A stretch of 64,000 nucleotides of DNA from NCBI GenBank assembly GCA_023379515.1, contig JAMCQQ010000201.1, forward strand, positions 3,538-67,537. Reading direction: 5' to 3'. Origin of the DNA: Actinomycetota bacterium (GTDB lineage: Bacteria; Actinomycetota; Humimicrobiia; Humimicrobiales; Humimicrobiaceae). The number at the start of each line of letters is the position of its first letter. Positions within the stretch are counted from its first letter, which is position 1. A model generated the notes under the pieces. The model had not been told where the DNA came from. It did no database searches and was given only the letters and a program-made list of their open reading frames with translations. Shown piece by piece: positions 25,537 through 34,571 of the stretch. The position numbers were made by a program, and so were the translations under genes.

Positions 25537-26379
25537 TTATTGTGTTTTTTCCTGCCATACAGGATAAGATCCTAAAATCTTTATCATATAAACACTGCGT
25601 CTTAAGGATTCAATGGCTTCAAAGATAACCTTATCATGAATATGTCCTTCCATATCAATCATAAACACATAATCTCCTATGTCTTTTCTTGCCGGTCTTG
25701 ATTCTATTTTTGTAAGATTGATATTTCTGTCTGCAAATTCCTTAAGTATATTATAAAGACTTCCAGGTTTATCCTTTTTTAAAAAGCAAACTATGGATGT
25801 TTTATCAAGACTGCTTTTTGGAGGTATAAAATTTCCCACAAAAACAAACCTGGTCTTATTTACCTTTGAATCTTCTATATCATCTGCTATTATTTCCAGA
25901 TTATATAATTGTGCCGCAATTTTTGTCCCGATAGCTGCAGTATCAGATTCCAGTTCAGTTAATTTTCTTACTGCTTCTGCAGTGCTGTTTGCTGCAATAA
26001 TTTCAGCATCAGGCAGGTTGTCACTTAAAAAAATTCTGCATTGGGCAGTGGCATGAGGATGTGATATTATTTTTTTAATCTGGCTGATTTTTGCACCCTT
26101 TTTTGCAATAAGATTATGCCTGATTGCTATGGTAATTTCCCTGATTATCTTAGCTTCACTTTCAAATGCCAGTATATCCTGTGCAATATTAACAGATCCT
26201 TCAAGAGAATTTTCAATTGGAATAAGACCTTCCTCTGCTTCGCCTCTGTCAACGCTTTTTATTACATCCACAATGGAAGGCATTGGCAGGGGAGTGATGT
26301 TATTAAAACTTCCTGCAAATTTTAACAGTGCTTCTTCCGAAAAAGTTCCTTCAGGACCAAGATAAGATATTTTTTTCAT
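25537..26379 (-). CDS. pheA: Prephenate dehydratase with ACT domain
   Basis: A 280-residue monofunctional enzyme converting prephenate to phenylpyruvate for phenylalanine synthesis. The PDT domain begins ISYLGPEGTFSEEAL, has IPIENSLEGSVN and the catalytic Thr in NKTRFVFVG. The C-terminal ACT domain contains GSLYNILKEFADRNINLTKIESRP, which binds phenylalanine for feedback inhibition. The gene runs straight into serS and the two are probably co-transcribed. Confidence 0.94.
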   Translation of the reverse strand: MKKISYLGPEGTFSEEALLKFAGSFNNITPLPMPSIVDVIKSVDRGEAEEGLIPIENSLEGSVNIAQDILAFESEAKIIREITIAIRHNLIAKKGAKISQIKKIISHPHATAQCRIFLSDNLPDAEIIAANSTAEAVRKLTELESDTAAIGTKIAAQLYNLEIIADDIEDSKVNKTRFVFVGNFIPPKSSLDKTSIVCFLKKDKPGSLYNILKEFADRNINLTKIESRPARKDIGDYVFMIDMEGHIHDKVIFEAIESLRRSVYMIKILGSYPVWQEKTQ

Positions 26380-26541
26380 AGATTTTAATTATAAAATTGT
26401 TAATAATTCAACTTTTCTAAACAAATAAAATAAATTTAAAAAAAATGATACCTGCATTCGCAATTTATTAATAATATTTCAAATAAATAATATATTAAAT
26501 CATCTTTTTGTAAAATAAGAAAAGTAGTGATGTGTAATTAT

Positions 26542-27504
26542 TTAAGGCAAAAATTCCTTTGGATTATGCGGAACTCCATCTACATATACTTCATAATGTA
26601 AATGTGGACCTGTACTTCGGCCGGTGCTTCCCATTTTTCCGATAACCTGACCTTGTTTGACCTGATCGCCTTCATTAACCATAATCTTACTTAAATGCGC
26701 ATAAACTGTAGTATATTTATCCATATGATAAATAACAACTTTATTCCCATATCCACCCTGCCTGCCTGCAAAAATAACAACTCCATCAGCAGCAGCAGAA
26801 ATATTAGTACCTGTATTATTTGCAATATCAATCCCCTTATGAGAGCCTGGCAACCATGTAGTGTTTGACCTACCATCACTAAACAATGTTGTAATAGTGC
26901 CCCAGGTCGGCCATATTGATGGCGTGTGGTCCTTTACATAAATATAATCTTCCATATTTTGTTTATCTTTTTTAAGGCTTTCAGCCAGTTCCGGAGCTTT
27001 GGCAAGCAACTCATCCAGTAAAGCATTTATATCATCAATCGTTTCTTCCTGATCTGAAGTATATATCAGATTTTCATCAGGATTGCTTAATATTGCAGTA
27101 TTTGCATTTAAATTATTTTCATAAATAAATGCGTTATTTTCAGGTCCTCCCTGACCTGTTATATTTCTTACTAATTTATCAAGGTTTTGAACTTCTTTTA
27201 AATAATTTTCAAGGAGCTTTGTTTTTGATTGTATTTCACTTGTTTTCTTTTCAAGATTTACAAGCTCTACTTCCTTATAATTAATTTTATATTCGATACG
27301 TTCAATTTCAGCAATCTTTTCATTTAATTTCTGTCGGGTTATGAAAAGATTTGAGATTACTATGGCAGTAGAAGCAATTACTATTATTGCAAATATGTAA
27401 ACAAATCTAAGAAAATTCTGGGAAATTGTTAATTTTCTTACTTTATCTTTTGGACCTGAATAAATAATTAATGTGTAATCCTTGTGCTGTTTTCCTGAAT
27501 TCAT
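26542..27504 (-). CDS. M23-family peptidoglycan endopeptidase, membrane-anchored
   Basis: A 320-residue protein with a short cytoplasmic N-terminus, one membrane helix (residues about 33-52), a coiled coil of about 50 residues, a linker and a C-terminal LytM/M23 domain. Zinc and catalytic positions are present: GSHKGIDIANNTG (H...D), VYAHLSK and GPHLHYEVYV. It likely cuts peptide cross-bridges outside the cell during growth or division, as NlpD/EnvC-like or SpoIIQ-like proteins do. Confidence 0.88.
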   Translation of the reverse strand: MNSGKQHKDYTLIIYSGPKDKVRKLTISQNFLRFVYIFAIIVIASTAIVISNLFITRQKLNEKIAEIERIEYKINYKEVELVNLEKKTSEIQSKTKLLENYLKEVQNLDKLVRNITGQGGPENNAFIYENNLNANTAILSNPDENLIYTSDQEETIDDINALLDELLAKAPELAESLKKDKQNMEDYIYVKDHTPSIWPTWGTITTLFSDGRSNTTWLPGSHKGIDIANNTGTNISAAADGVVIFAGRQGGYGNKVVIYHMDKYTTVYAHLSKIMVNEGDQVKQGQVIGKMGSTGRSTGPHLHYEVYVDGVPHNPKEFLP

Positions 27505-27696
27505 AAATAACTTAAATAATTTATTTTAAAAACGAAAATCACGGCTTATCCTATGCCTATTACATCCAGAAGTGATTTCTGCTGTATTTAATATTAGTTA
27601 AAATGGAAATCAAATTAAAAAATTGAAAATATTATATATTAAAAAATAAATATATAAAACCCTAAAACCAATTTTTTAATTTTTAAAGTACAGCGT

Positions 27697-28725
27697 TTAT
27701 TTTTCAACCATAAATTTAAAGGAAGCCGTATTATTAGTAATCAGGCTTTCTCCCTGTACTGGTTTAACTTCAATGGTAATATTGCACTTTATGCCTGGAA
27801 AAGCTTTAAATCCGGATATTGTAACTGATTTTTGCTCAGAAGGATTTATTGAGGTAATGGTATATGTCTTCTCTTCTGCCTTAGGATTATTTTCAGTAAT
27901 GTATTTCATAACTACTACAACATCCTTTTCAGCAACATTTCCCTGATTTTCAACAATCATTGTTACAGCAATCTCATTGCCCTTTGCCAGTATTAGATAG
28001 TCACCCTGCTCATTAATAATTTTCGGATTAAATTCAATACTGTTATTTATCAGCGCAAGTCCCCTTCTTTCCTGAAGATTTGCAACTGTTTTAATATCGG
28101 AAATAAATTTAGCAACATTCTGAGGATCAATTAAATTGTTGTCTTTAAGAATTCTGGAATTCAGGATTGTAAGATTTGTAATTTCCAGTTTTTCACCTGA
28201 TGCCTTGATTTCATCCTGAAAATACTTGTAAACCTCATCACTCATATGCATATTTAAAAAAGCATTTGTAATCTGGGATGATGCAATATCACCCTGAATG
28301 TTCTGAAGGGCATTAAAAAGTGCAGGTTTAAAATTTTCATATGCCTTTGTTCTTAAATCCAGAACAAGCTTCAGATATCCTTGAGCAACTTCAAAGGATG
28401 CAGGAGGATTCATTTCAAGACAGCTTTGAAGACTTATCCTGCTTTCTTCTGTTATATCCGAAAGATTTTTATCAAGTTCTTCTCTTGAAATATCTTTGAT
28501 TTGACTTAAAAGTATAAAGAAATCAACTGATGTTTTATTTGAATGCTGTATAAGTACAGATGCAGAATTTACATAATCTGCTATGGATAATTTTTTTTGT
28601 TCATTTAAATTCTTCCTGCCGTTATCGCAGCTCCAGAGTCCGGTAAGCCAGCTTATAATTACCGCCGCAATTATAATCATTATTATCAATGTTATTACGG
28701 GTTCTTTTATGCTTCTTCGTTCCAA
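27697..28725 (-). CDS. Membrane-anchored protein with CARDB-like C-terminal domain, function unknown
   Basis: A 342-residue protein with an N-terminal membrane helix (IIMIIIAAVIISWLTGLW), a mainly helical middle region of about 200 residues and a C-terminal beta-rich part. The C-terminal segment contains NEIAVTMIVENQGNVAEKDVVV, YTITSINPSEQKSVTI and LITNNTASFKF, the usual look of a CARDB or other Ig-like adhesion module. It is probably exposed outside the membrane. The next gene on the strand encodes the M23 peptidase, so an envelope role is plausible. Confidence 0.6.
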   Translation of the reverse strand: MERRSIKEPVITLIIMIIIAAVIISWLTGLWSCDNGRKNLNEQKKLSIADYVNSASVLIQHSNKTSVDFFILLSQIKDISREELDKNLSDITEESRISLQSCLEMNPPASFEVAQGYLKLVLDLRTKAYENFKPALFNALQNIQGDIASSQITNAFLNMHMSDEVYKYFQDEIKASGEKLEITNLTILNSRILKDNNLIDPQNVAKFISDIKTVANLQERRGLALINNSIEFNPKIINEQGDYLILAKGNEIAVTMIVENQGNVAEKDVVVVMKYITENNPKAEEKTYTITSINPSEQKSVTISGFKAFPGIKCNITIEVKPVQGESLITNNTASFKFMVEK

Positions 28726-28818
28726 CTAAACCTCATGAATTATTGATTAAAACCTGCGCTTGTGGCATGTTTCAAGCCATTTAACTTTTATCCAGTCTAT
28801 CTATCTTTCAATACTTAT

Positions 28819-28943
28819 TGGTGGGCGAAGGGGGACTTGTTCTTTCGTCTCACTTCGTTCGCTGCAGAGACGCGGACTCCCTCGGCTGTCGCCTTCAGTC
28901 CGTCCTTTCAAGTCCCTTAAAACATGCCACCGGCATGTTTTAA
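28819..28943 (-). repeat. tRNA-end-linked repeat, copy at tRNA-Leu(CAG)
   Basis: Bases 28819-28839 repeat exactly the 21 nt at 28987-29007, the 3' end of the adjacent tRNA-Leu (identity extends a few more bases beyond CCA). The core TCTTTCGTCTCACTTCG, GCTGCAGAG, GCGGACTCCCTCGGCTGTCG follows. Then comes the inverted arm CAAGTCCC (28909-28916), matching the Leu T-loop rather than the Arg or Ser one. The hairpin at 28917-28943 is a perfect 12-bp stem (arms TTAAAACATGCC and GGCATGTTTTAA). A 43-base spacer separates it from the tRNA. A further small palindrome around GGCATGTTTCAAGCC lies near 28763. Confidence 0.88.
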
Positions 28944-28986
28944 ATAATTTAACCTTATCCTTGTCACAATATATTATAACGTTTAT

Positions 28987-29073
28987 TGGTGGGCGAAGGG
29001 GGACTTGAACCCCCATGCCCTTGCGGGCACCAGGCCCTGAACCTGGCGCGTCTGCCAATTCCACCATTCGCCC
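28987..29073 (-). tRNA. tRNA-Leu (anticodon CAG)
   Basis: An 87-nt class II tRNA: acceptor GGGCGAA pairing with TTCGCCC, discriminator A and encoded CCA, anticodon stem CCAGG/CCTGG around TTCAGGG (anticodon CAG, reading CUG), a variable arm (TGCCCGCAAGGGCA) and T loop TTCAAGT. A single tRNA-linked repeat follows on its strand. Confidence 0.95.
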
Positions 29074-29424
29074 CGAACAACTTAAAAACTGGTTTTTATA
29101 CCACAAGCAAGTTAATTTATTTTATCTTTTTTACTTTCAAATTCAAGATAATTTCTTTAAAATTCTTTTATATCTTACGGCTTTAATTATTATAACAAAA
29201 AATGAAGCTTTGTTCTCTCTGAAAATACCCAATTAAAAATATTAGTTAGCACTTTTAAACACCTGCCATTTAAGGGTAAGGAAGAGCATCAAAATCTATA
29301 CCTTCAGCTCTTAAAGAAAATGAGAAAGATAATATGCTTATAATTGGTTTTTTTATGCATTTTAAGGGTTTATAATATGTTTAGTCAAAATTTAATAATA
29401 AATAAAAATTAAAAATGGTTGAAA
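29074..29424. other. AT-rich intergenic region
   Basis: About 350 bases between the tRNA-Leu 5' end and the divergent P-type ATPase gene. It should hold promoters for both, but I see no clear -35/-10 pair. A weak hairpin with arms AAGAGC and GCTCTT lies around 29282-29315. No gene is supported. Confidence 0.4.
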
Positions 29425-31662
29425 ATGTATCAAAATAAATCACATCCTATAAACGAAAAACAACATATCCATAATTATAATTGCAAATGCGGCAAGGATT
29501 GTTTGTCGTGCGACGCAGAAGAATTAACTATAAATTGCGGCTGCACCTATGATGCAAAACAATATGAATATAATTTGAAAAATAAGTTGACTCATGAGCA
29601 ACATGCTAAAGGAATGCATGACCACAGCAATATTTCAAAATTGAGCCATCAAGACCACGAAGCTGCAATGACAAATCCACAGATGGCAAAACAAATGGAA
29701 AAAGACATGGCTAGAAGATTCTGGATTTCATTAATTTTTTCAATTCCAATTCTTTTATACTCACCTATTGCCACAAGTATTTTTAAACTGAAGCTCCCAA
29801 GTCCAATACCGGTAAATTGGCTTCTATTTATTCTTACAACTCCCGTAGTATTTTGGACTGGTTCTATTTTTATTACTGGAGCTTATCATTCTATAAAAAA
29901 TAAAAAACTTAACATGTCTGTACTTATTGCAACAGGTGTACTGGCAGCCTACCTGTTCAGTGTTGCTATAACTATATTTATAGGTGACGAGACCTTTTTT
30001 GAAGCAGCAGCAATGCTTATTACTTTTGTATTGTTTGGCCACTGGATGGAGATGCGATCACGTCGTGGGACATCCGATGCCCTGCGAGCACTGTTTGCTC
30101 TGGTTCCTCCTCAGGCAACTGTTCTAAAAGAAGGTAAGGAAATAGTAATTCCAACAAGCAAATTAAACATAAATGACATTGTCCTTGTAAAGCCCGGTGA
30201 CAAAATACCCATAGATGGAGAAATAGTAAATGGAGAAACAACAATAGACGAATCCATGGTGACAGGTGAATCAATTCCTGTTAATAAAAAAAATGGTAAT
30301 AAAGTTATTGGTGGATCAATAAATAAAACAGGTTCCGTACAGTTTAAAGTGACTCAAACAGGAAGCGATACGGCTTTAGCTCAAATAATCAAATTAGTCG
30401 AACATGCACAAAATTCAAAAGCTCCCGGGCAGAGAATTGCTGACAGGGCTGCTGCTTATTTAGTTATACTGGCAATTGGAGCAGGACTGCTTACATTTTT
30501 AGGCTGGTATGTATTTGGCGGAAAAGGATTACTGCTATCACTCACTTTTGCAATATCTGCAATCGTAATTGCCTGTCCTGATGCTCTTGGGCTTGCTACA
30601 CCAACAGCGGTTGCGGTAGGTACAGGAATTGGAGCCAGAAATAATATTTTAATAAAGGATGCAACTACTTTAGAGCAGACTTCTAAAATCCAGTCTATTG
30701 TTCTGGACAAAACTGGCACTATAACTGAAGGAAAGCCGGTTGTAAAAGATGTAATTGCTATGGAAGGAATTTCAGCCAGCGACTTACTGTATTTTTCAGG
30801 CTCAGCACAGAAACTGTCACGGCATCCTTTCAGTGAAGCTATAGTAAATGAGTTAAAAAAGCAAAACATAGCTCTTTCTGAAGATATAAGCAACTTTGAA
30901 GCCGTCTCAGGGCATGGTGTAAAAGCTAAAATTGACGGCAGGCAGGTTTTAGTGGGAACAGCAAGGTTTTTAAATGATGAAAAAATTGATTTGTCCAATG
31001 TAAAAAATATATCGGAAAAACTGCTGCAGGAAGGTAAAACTGTAAGTATCGTTTCGATTGATGGTCGGGTAGCAGGAGACTTATCTGTTTCTGATGAAAT
31101 AAAGAAAACTGCTAAAGCTACCATTGAAGGCTTAAGAAAATTAGGAATTGAAACAGCCATGATTACAGGCGATCATAAAATAATAGCAGAAAGCGTAGCT
31201 AAAGAAGTCGGTATTGATAGAGTTTTTGCTGAAGTCTTACCATCTGATAAATCTGATTATATTAAAAAACTCCAGGACGAGAAAAAGTTTGTTGCAATGG
31301 TAGGAGATGGTATAAATGACGCTCCGGCTTTAGCACAAGCAGACATAGGAATAGCAATTGGTGCAGGCACAGATGTTGCAATAGAAACGGCAGATATAGT
31401 TCTGATGAAATCAGACCCATTCGATATACTTAAAGCAATTAAGCTTTCAAAAGCTACCGTTAGAAAAATGAAAGAAAATCTTTTCTGGGCGGCAATTTAT
31501 AATATTCTTGCAATACCTGTGGCTGCAGGAGTGTTTTATAACTCATTTGGATTATCACTTAGACCTGAGATTTCTGCTCTTCTTATGTCTATTTCTTCGA
31601 TTATCGTTGCCACAAATGCAGTCTTGCTAAAACGGGTAGAACCAAAACTAAAAGAAGTTTAG
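29425..31662 (+). CDS. Copper-type P1B heavy-metal-transporting ATPase with unusual CPD motif
   Basis: About 745 residues. The N-terminus (residues 1-90) is rich in His and Cys (HNYNCKCGKDCLSCD, then HEQHAKGMHDHS) instead of a folded ferredoxin-like metal domain. Core motifs are present: VTGESIPV (actuator), DKTGTITEGKP (phosphorylated Asp), SRHPFSEA (HP motif), GDGINDAPALAQADIG (hinge) and MSISSIIVATNAVLL in the last helices. The transmembrane metal motif is ACPDALGLATP: CPD, where CopA has CPC and CopB has CPH. It likely exports copper or a related metal. The start is uncertain: an in-frame TTG lies at 29419, and neither has a strong ribosome site. Confidence 0.88.
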   Translation: MYQNKSHPINEKQHIHNYNCKCGKDCLSCDAEELTINCGCTYDAKQYEYNLKNKLTHEQHAKGMHDHSNISKLSHQDHEAAMTNPQMAKQMEKDMARRFWISLIFSIPILLYSPIATSIFKLKLPSPIPVNWLLFILTTPVVFWTGSIFITGAYHSIKNKKLNMSVLIATGVLAAYLFSVAITIFIGDETFFEAAAMLITFVLFGHWMEMRSRRGTSDALRALFALVPPQATVLKEGKEIVIPTSKLNINDIVLVKPGDKIPIDGEIVNGETTIDESMVTGESIPVNKKNGNKVIGGSINKTGSVQFKVTQTGSDTALAQIIKLVEHAQNSKAPGQRIADRAAAYLVILAIGAGLLTFLGWYVFGGKGLLLSLTFAISAIVIACPDALGLATPTAVAVGTGIGARNNILIKDATTLEQTSKIQSIVLDKTGTITEGKPVVKDVIAMEGISASDLLYFSGSAQKLSRHPFSEAIVNELKKQNIALSEDISNFEAVSGHGVKAKIDGRQVLVGTARFLNDEKIDLSNVKNISEKLLQEGKTVSIVSIDGRVAGDLSVSDEIKKTAKATIEGLRKLGIETAMITGDHKIIAESVAKEVGIDRVFAEVLPSDKSDYIKKLQDEKKFVAMVGDGINDAPALAQADIGIAIGAGTDVAIETADIVLMKSDPFDILKAIKLSKATVRKMKENLFWAAIYNILAIPVAAGVFYNSFGLSLRPEISALLMSISSIIVATNAVLLKRVEPKLKEV

Positions 31663-31664
31663 CG

Positions 31665-31745
31665 ATGAAACAATATGTATTAAAAGCCAGTGGTAAAAAA
31701 GAATTATTTAGTGATAATAAAATCTATGATAAATTTGCTTTTTAG
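31665..31745 (+). pseudogene. Remnant of an ATP-cone-like N-terminus
   Basis: A 26-residue frame, MKQYVLKASGKKELFSDNKI then YDKFAF and TAG, starts 2 bases after the ATPase stop. The pattern (V-x-K-A-S-G-x-x-E-x-F-S-x-x-K-I) resembles the first strand and helix of ATP-cone domains, which normally continue for 80 or more residues. Its position suggests a once larger gene co-transcribed with the metal ATPase. A genuine tiny peptide cannot be excluded. From 31746 to 31850 nothing further is seen. Confidence 0.4.
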
Positions 31746-31850
31746 AAAGTAAGCAATTATTCTTCACAGCATATGCTTTTGCAAGTAATGATGATATAAA
31801 TAAAACAAAAATAATTTTATAAACACAGATATTAATTTATAATTATTTCC

Positions 31851-32621
31851 ATGGATTACTTTGCAATAAGCGATACTGGAAAATTCAGACAAAACAATGA
31901 AGACTGCTATCTTGCCGGTGAGGATAATCTGTTTATTGTAGCAGACGGCATGGGCGGCGCCAGAGCCGGTGAGATTGCAAGCAGGGCTGCTGTTGATAAC
32001 TTTTCTTCATATTTTAAAAAGAAAATTAAAGAAAAAAAATATGATAAGGACATCAGTAAAAATATTTCAGAAAAAAATACGGCACAAGACAATGATATTC
32101 AACAACTTATGATTAATTCCGTAAATTATGCAAATAAAATCATTTATGATATGGGCTGCAAAAATAAGGAATTAAATGGAATGGGAACCACGTTTACCGC
32201 ACTTTTTACATTAAGTAATAATGCTTATGTTGTACATACAGGCGATAGCAGACTTTATCTTTACAGGAAAAATAATCTTAACCTTCTTACAGAAGATCAT
32301 ACCCTTGTATTTCAGCTTTATAAAAAAGGAGCAATTTCATATGAAGATACTTTCAGCCATCCGCAAAGAAATTATTTAACAAGTGTTCTTGGAGAAAATG
32401 AGATATCCAGCCTTGAATGCTTTAAATTTTCACTTGAAAAAGATGATATGGTACTGTTATGTTCCGATGGTTTAAATTCAATGATTAAAGACAGCATGAT
32501 TGAAAAAATGTTAAAAAAATTAAAGAATGAAAATGCCGGCGATATTGCCAAAAAACTTATTTGGAAGGCAAACAAAAACGGCGGCAGAGATAATATAACA
32601 GTAATTGTAATAAAAATATAA
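31851..32621 (+). CDS. prpC: PP2C-family Ser/Thr protein phosphatase
   Basis: A 256-residue PPM phosphatase with metal-binding motifs in order: ISDTGKFRQNNEDCYL, FIVADGMGGARAGEIAS, GMGTTFTALF, VVHTGDSRLYL, LLCSDGLNSMI and GGRDNITVIVIKI. An extended, charged insertion (KKKIKEKKYDKDISKNISEK) lies after the second motif. It dephosphorylates targets of the kinase encoded 12 bases downstream, the standard PrpC-PrkC arrangement of Gram-positive bacteria. Confidence 0.93.
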   Translation: MDYFAISDTGKFRQNNEDCYLAGEDNLFIVADGMGGARAGEIASRAAVDNFSSYFKKKIKEKKYDKDISKNISEKNTAQDNDIQQLMINSVNYANKIIYDMGCKNKELNGMGTTFTALFTLSNNAYVVHTGDSRLYLYRKNNLNLLTEDHTLVFQLYKKGAISYEDTFSHPQRNYLTSVLGENEISSLECFKFSLEKDDMVLLCSDGLNSMIKDSMIEKMLKKLKNENAGDIAKKLIWKANKNGGRDNITVIVIKI

Positions 32622-32633
32622 TTATTAATTTAT

Positions 32634-34547
32634 ATGCCTGATACTATTATTGCAGACAGATATAAGATCATAAGCAAGATTGGAAGCGGAGGAACAGCCG
32701 ATGTATATCTTGCTTATGATGAAAAATTAAACCGCAGGGTTGCAGTAAAAATACTATCAAAGCTATATGCTTCAGAAAAAAACTTCGTGGCAAGATTTAA
32801 AAAGGAAGCTCAAATACTTGCACGTTTAAATGATCCCAATATTGTTGCCGTATACGACTGGGGCAAGTATAACAGTTCTTATTTTATATGTATGGAATAT
32901 ATTGAAGGACAAAGTCTTGATGAAATCATCAGTAAGCACGGCATTCTAAGCCCTTCTGTTACAGCAAAGTATGCGATACAGATTTGCAGTGCCCTGGAAC
33001 TGGCTCATAAAAACAACCTGATACATAGAGATATAAAACCTCAAAATATTCTGGTAACCCCTGAAGGTATAATTAAAATAACTGACTTTGGAATTGCAAA
33101 ATCATTAATTGAAGATACCACAAAAACAATAAATATACTTGGGACTGCATATTATATATCTCCCGAACAGGCTCAGGGAAAAATATTAAGTTATTCAACT
33201 GATATTTATTCACTCGGGGTGGTCATGTATGAAATGCTGACTGCTGATCTGCCATTCAGAGGTGAAAATTCTATTGAAATAAGCTTGAAGCATATTAATG
33301 AAAAGCCGCTTAAACCTTCCGCTCTTGTTGGGAGCATCCCTCAGCAAATGGACAAAATCGTAATGAACTGTCTTGGGAAAAATCCTCTAAAAAGATATGA
33401 AAATATTTCCATCCTTAAGGCTGATCTTAAAAATTTTCTTGACAATAAACCTTTATATATTGAAAAGATAGCAGAGCGAAGAAAAAAAATAAATGAAACT
33501 TCCCTGATAAGCAAAATAATCTTTTTAAGAAAAAAGCCTCAACACCTTGAGGGATATTATCCGGCAAAAGAAGACATTGAGGATGAATCTGTAGAAAAAA
33601 ACAAAAAGAAATACAGATTAAGTCTTGCAATAAATTTATCTGCAAGCTACTTTCTTGCTGTAATTTTTCTTATTTTATTTATTGTTTTTACGGTTAATTA
33701 TAATAATCTGAAAACAAGCGCAAATATTATAAAAATACCGCAAATTGAAAGAATGTTTTTTAAAAATGCAGAGGATGCACTGGCATTGTCTGGTTTAAAA
33801 ATTGAAAAGAAATCAGAAATATACAGCAATGATATTCCAGAAAATTATATCGTCAGCCAGGATCCCAAAGCCGGAACTGAAATTGCTGCAGGAACATTAA
33901 ACAAAGTTGAGGTTACCGTCAGCAAAGGTAAAGAGCCCGACCTGATAATTACCGTGCCAAATCTGACAGGTTTAAATATTGCTGATGCAGAAAAAATAAT
34001 AAATGACGCAGGACTTAAAATTTCTGAAAAATCCGCAGAGCCATCGGATTTTTTTGAAAAGGATACTGTAATTTCACAGGACCCTTTACCTGGGGAAAAG
34101 ATTAAAAAAAATGAAAGCGTGAGTTTAAAAATAAGTACGGGAAGGAACATTTTAATGATCCCGAACATTATAGGATATGACTACATGTATGTAACTTCCA
34201 ATCTTGAATCAATGGGATTAAATGTAATCATAAATAAAGTTCCAAATACAGACTACCCGCCTGGAACAGTATTAAGCATTTCTCCTGAAGCAGGAACACA
34301 GGTAAGATATGGAGATTCTGTCAATATTTATATTGCTTCTACGGAACAAATGGTACTTGTGCCCGATGTTGTTCAATTAAGCATGGACAAAGCGGTAAGT
34401 ATTTTACAGAGTTCAAATATTGCTTATGATGTTTCTTATGTGCAGGTACAAAACGATATCCAAAAAAATCTTGTGGTAAGTCAGTACCCGGGTGCAAATA
34501 CATATATTTCAATTGATGAAAAAGTTATCTTGCTTGTTGGCAAATAA
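32634..34547 (+). CDS. prkC: PASTA-domain Ser/Thr protein kinase (PrkC/PknB type)
   Basis: A 637-residue membrane kinase. Residues 1-275 form the kinase: IGSGGTADVYLAY, VAVKIL, catalytic HRDIKPQNIL, DFGIAKS and the activation loop to GTAYYISPEQAQG. A basic juxtamembrane part precedes a single membrane helix (about 333-355, FLAVIFLILFIVFTV). Four extracellular PASTA repeats follow to the C-terminus (starting near IKIPQIERM, ITVPNLTG, LMIPNIIG and VLVPDVVQ). The family senses muropeptides or lipid II and controls wall synthesis and growth state. Paired with the PP2C gene upstream. Confidence 0.94.
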   Translation: MPDTIIADRYKIISKIGSGGTADVYLAYDEKLNRRVAVKILSKLYASEKNFVARFKKEAQILARLNDPNIVAVYDWGKYNSSYFICMEYIEGQSLDEIISKHGILSPSVTAKYAIQICSALELAHKNNLIHRDIKPQNILVTPEGIIKITDFGIAKSLIEDTTKTINILGTAYYISPEQAQGKILSYSTDIYSLGVVMYEMLTADLPFRGENSIEISLKHINEKPLKPSALVGSIPQQMDKIVMNCLGKNPLKRYENISILKADLKNFLDNKPLYIEKIAERRKKINETSLISKIIFLRKKPQHLEGYYPAKEDIEDESVEKNKKKYRLSLAINLSASYFLAVIFLILFIVFTVNYNNLKTSANIIKIPQIERMFFKNAEDALALSGLKIEKKSEIYSNDIPENYIVSQDPKAGTEIAAGTLNKVEVTVSKGKEPDLIITVPNLTGLNIADAEKIINDAGLKISEKSAEPSDFFEKDTVISQDPLPGEKIKKNESVSLKISTGRNILMIPNIIGYDYMYVTSNLESMGLNVIINKVPNTDYPPGTVLSISPEAGTQVRYGDSVNIYIASTEQMVLVPDVVQLSMDKAVSILQSSNIAYDVSYVQVQNDIQKNLVVSQYPGANTYISIDEKVILLVGK

Positions 34548-34571
34548 AATTTAAGAAATGAAGTTACAAGA

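Noticed and set aside
26380..26541. T-box or other leader upstream of pheA-serS
   Set aside because: The 160-base upstream region is plain AT-rich sequence with no T-box core sequence or strong stem.
28801..29106. 101-codon minus-strand ORF through tRNA-Leu
   Set aside because: It runs through the whole tRNA and the repeat; a known type of spurious call at tRNA genes.
30456..31160. 234-codon minus-strand ORF inside the P-type ATPase
   Set aside because: Antisense shadow of a strongly conserved coding region on the plus strand.
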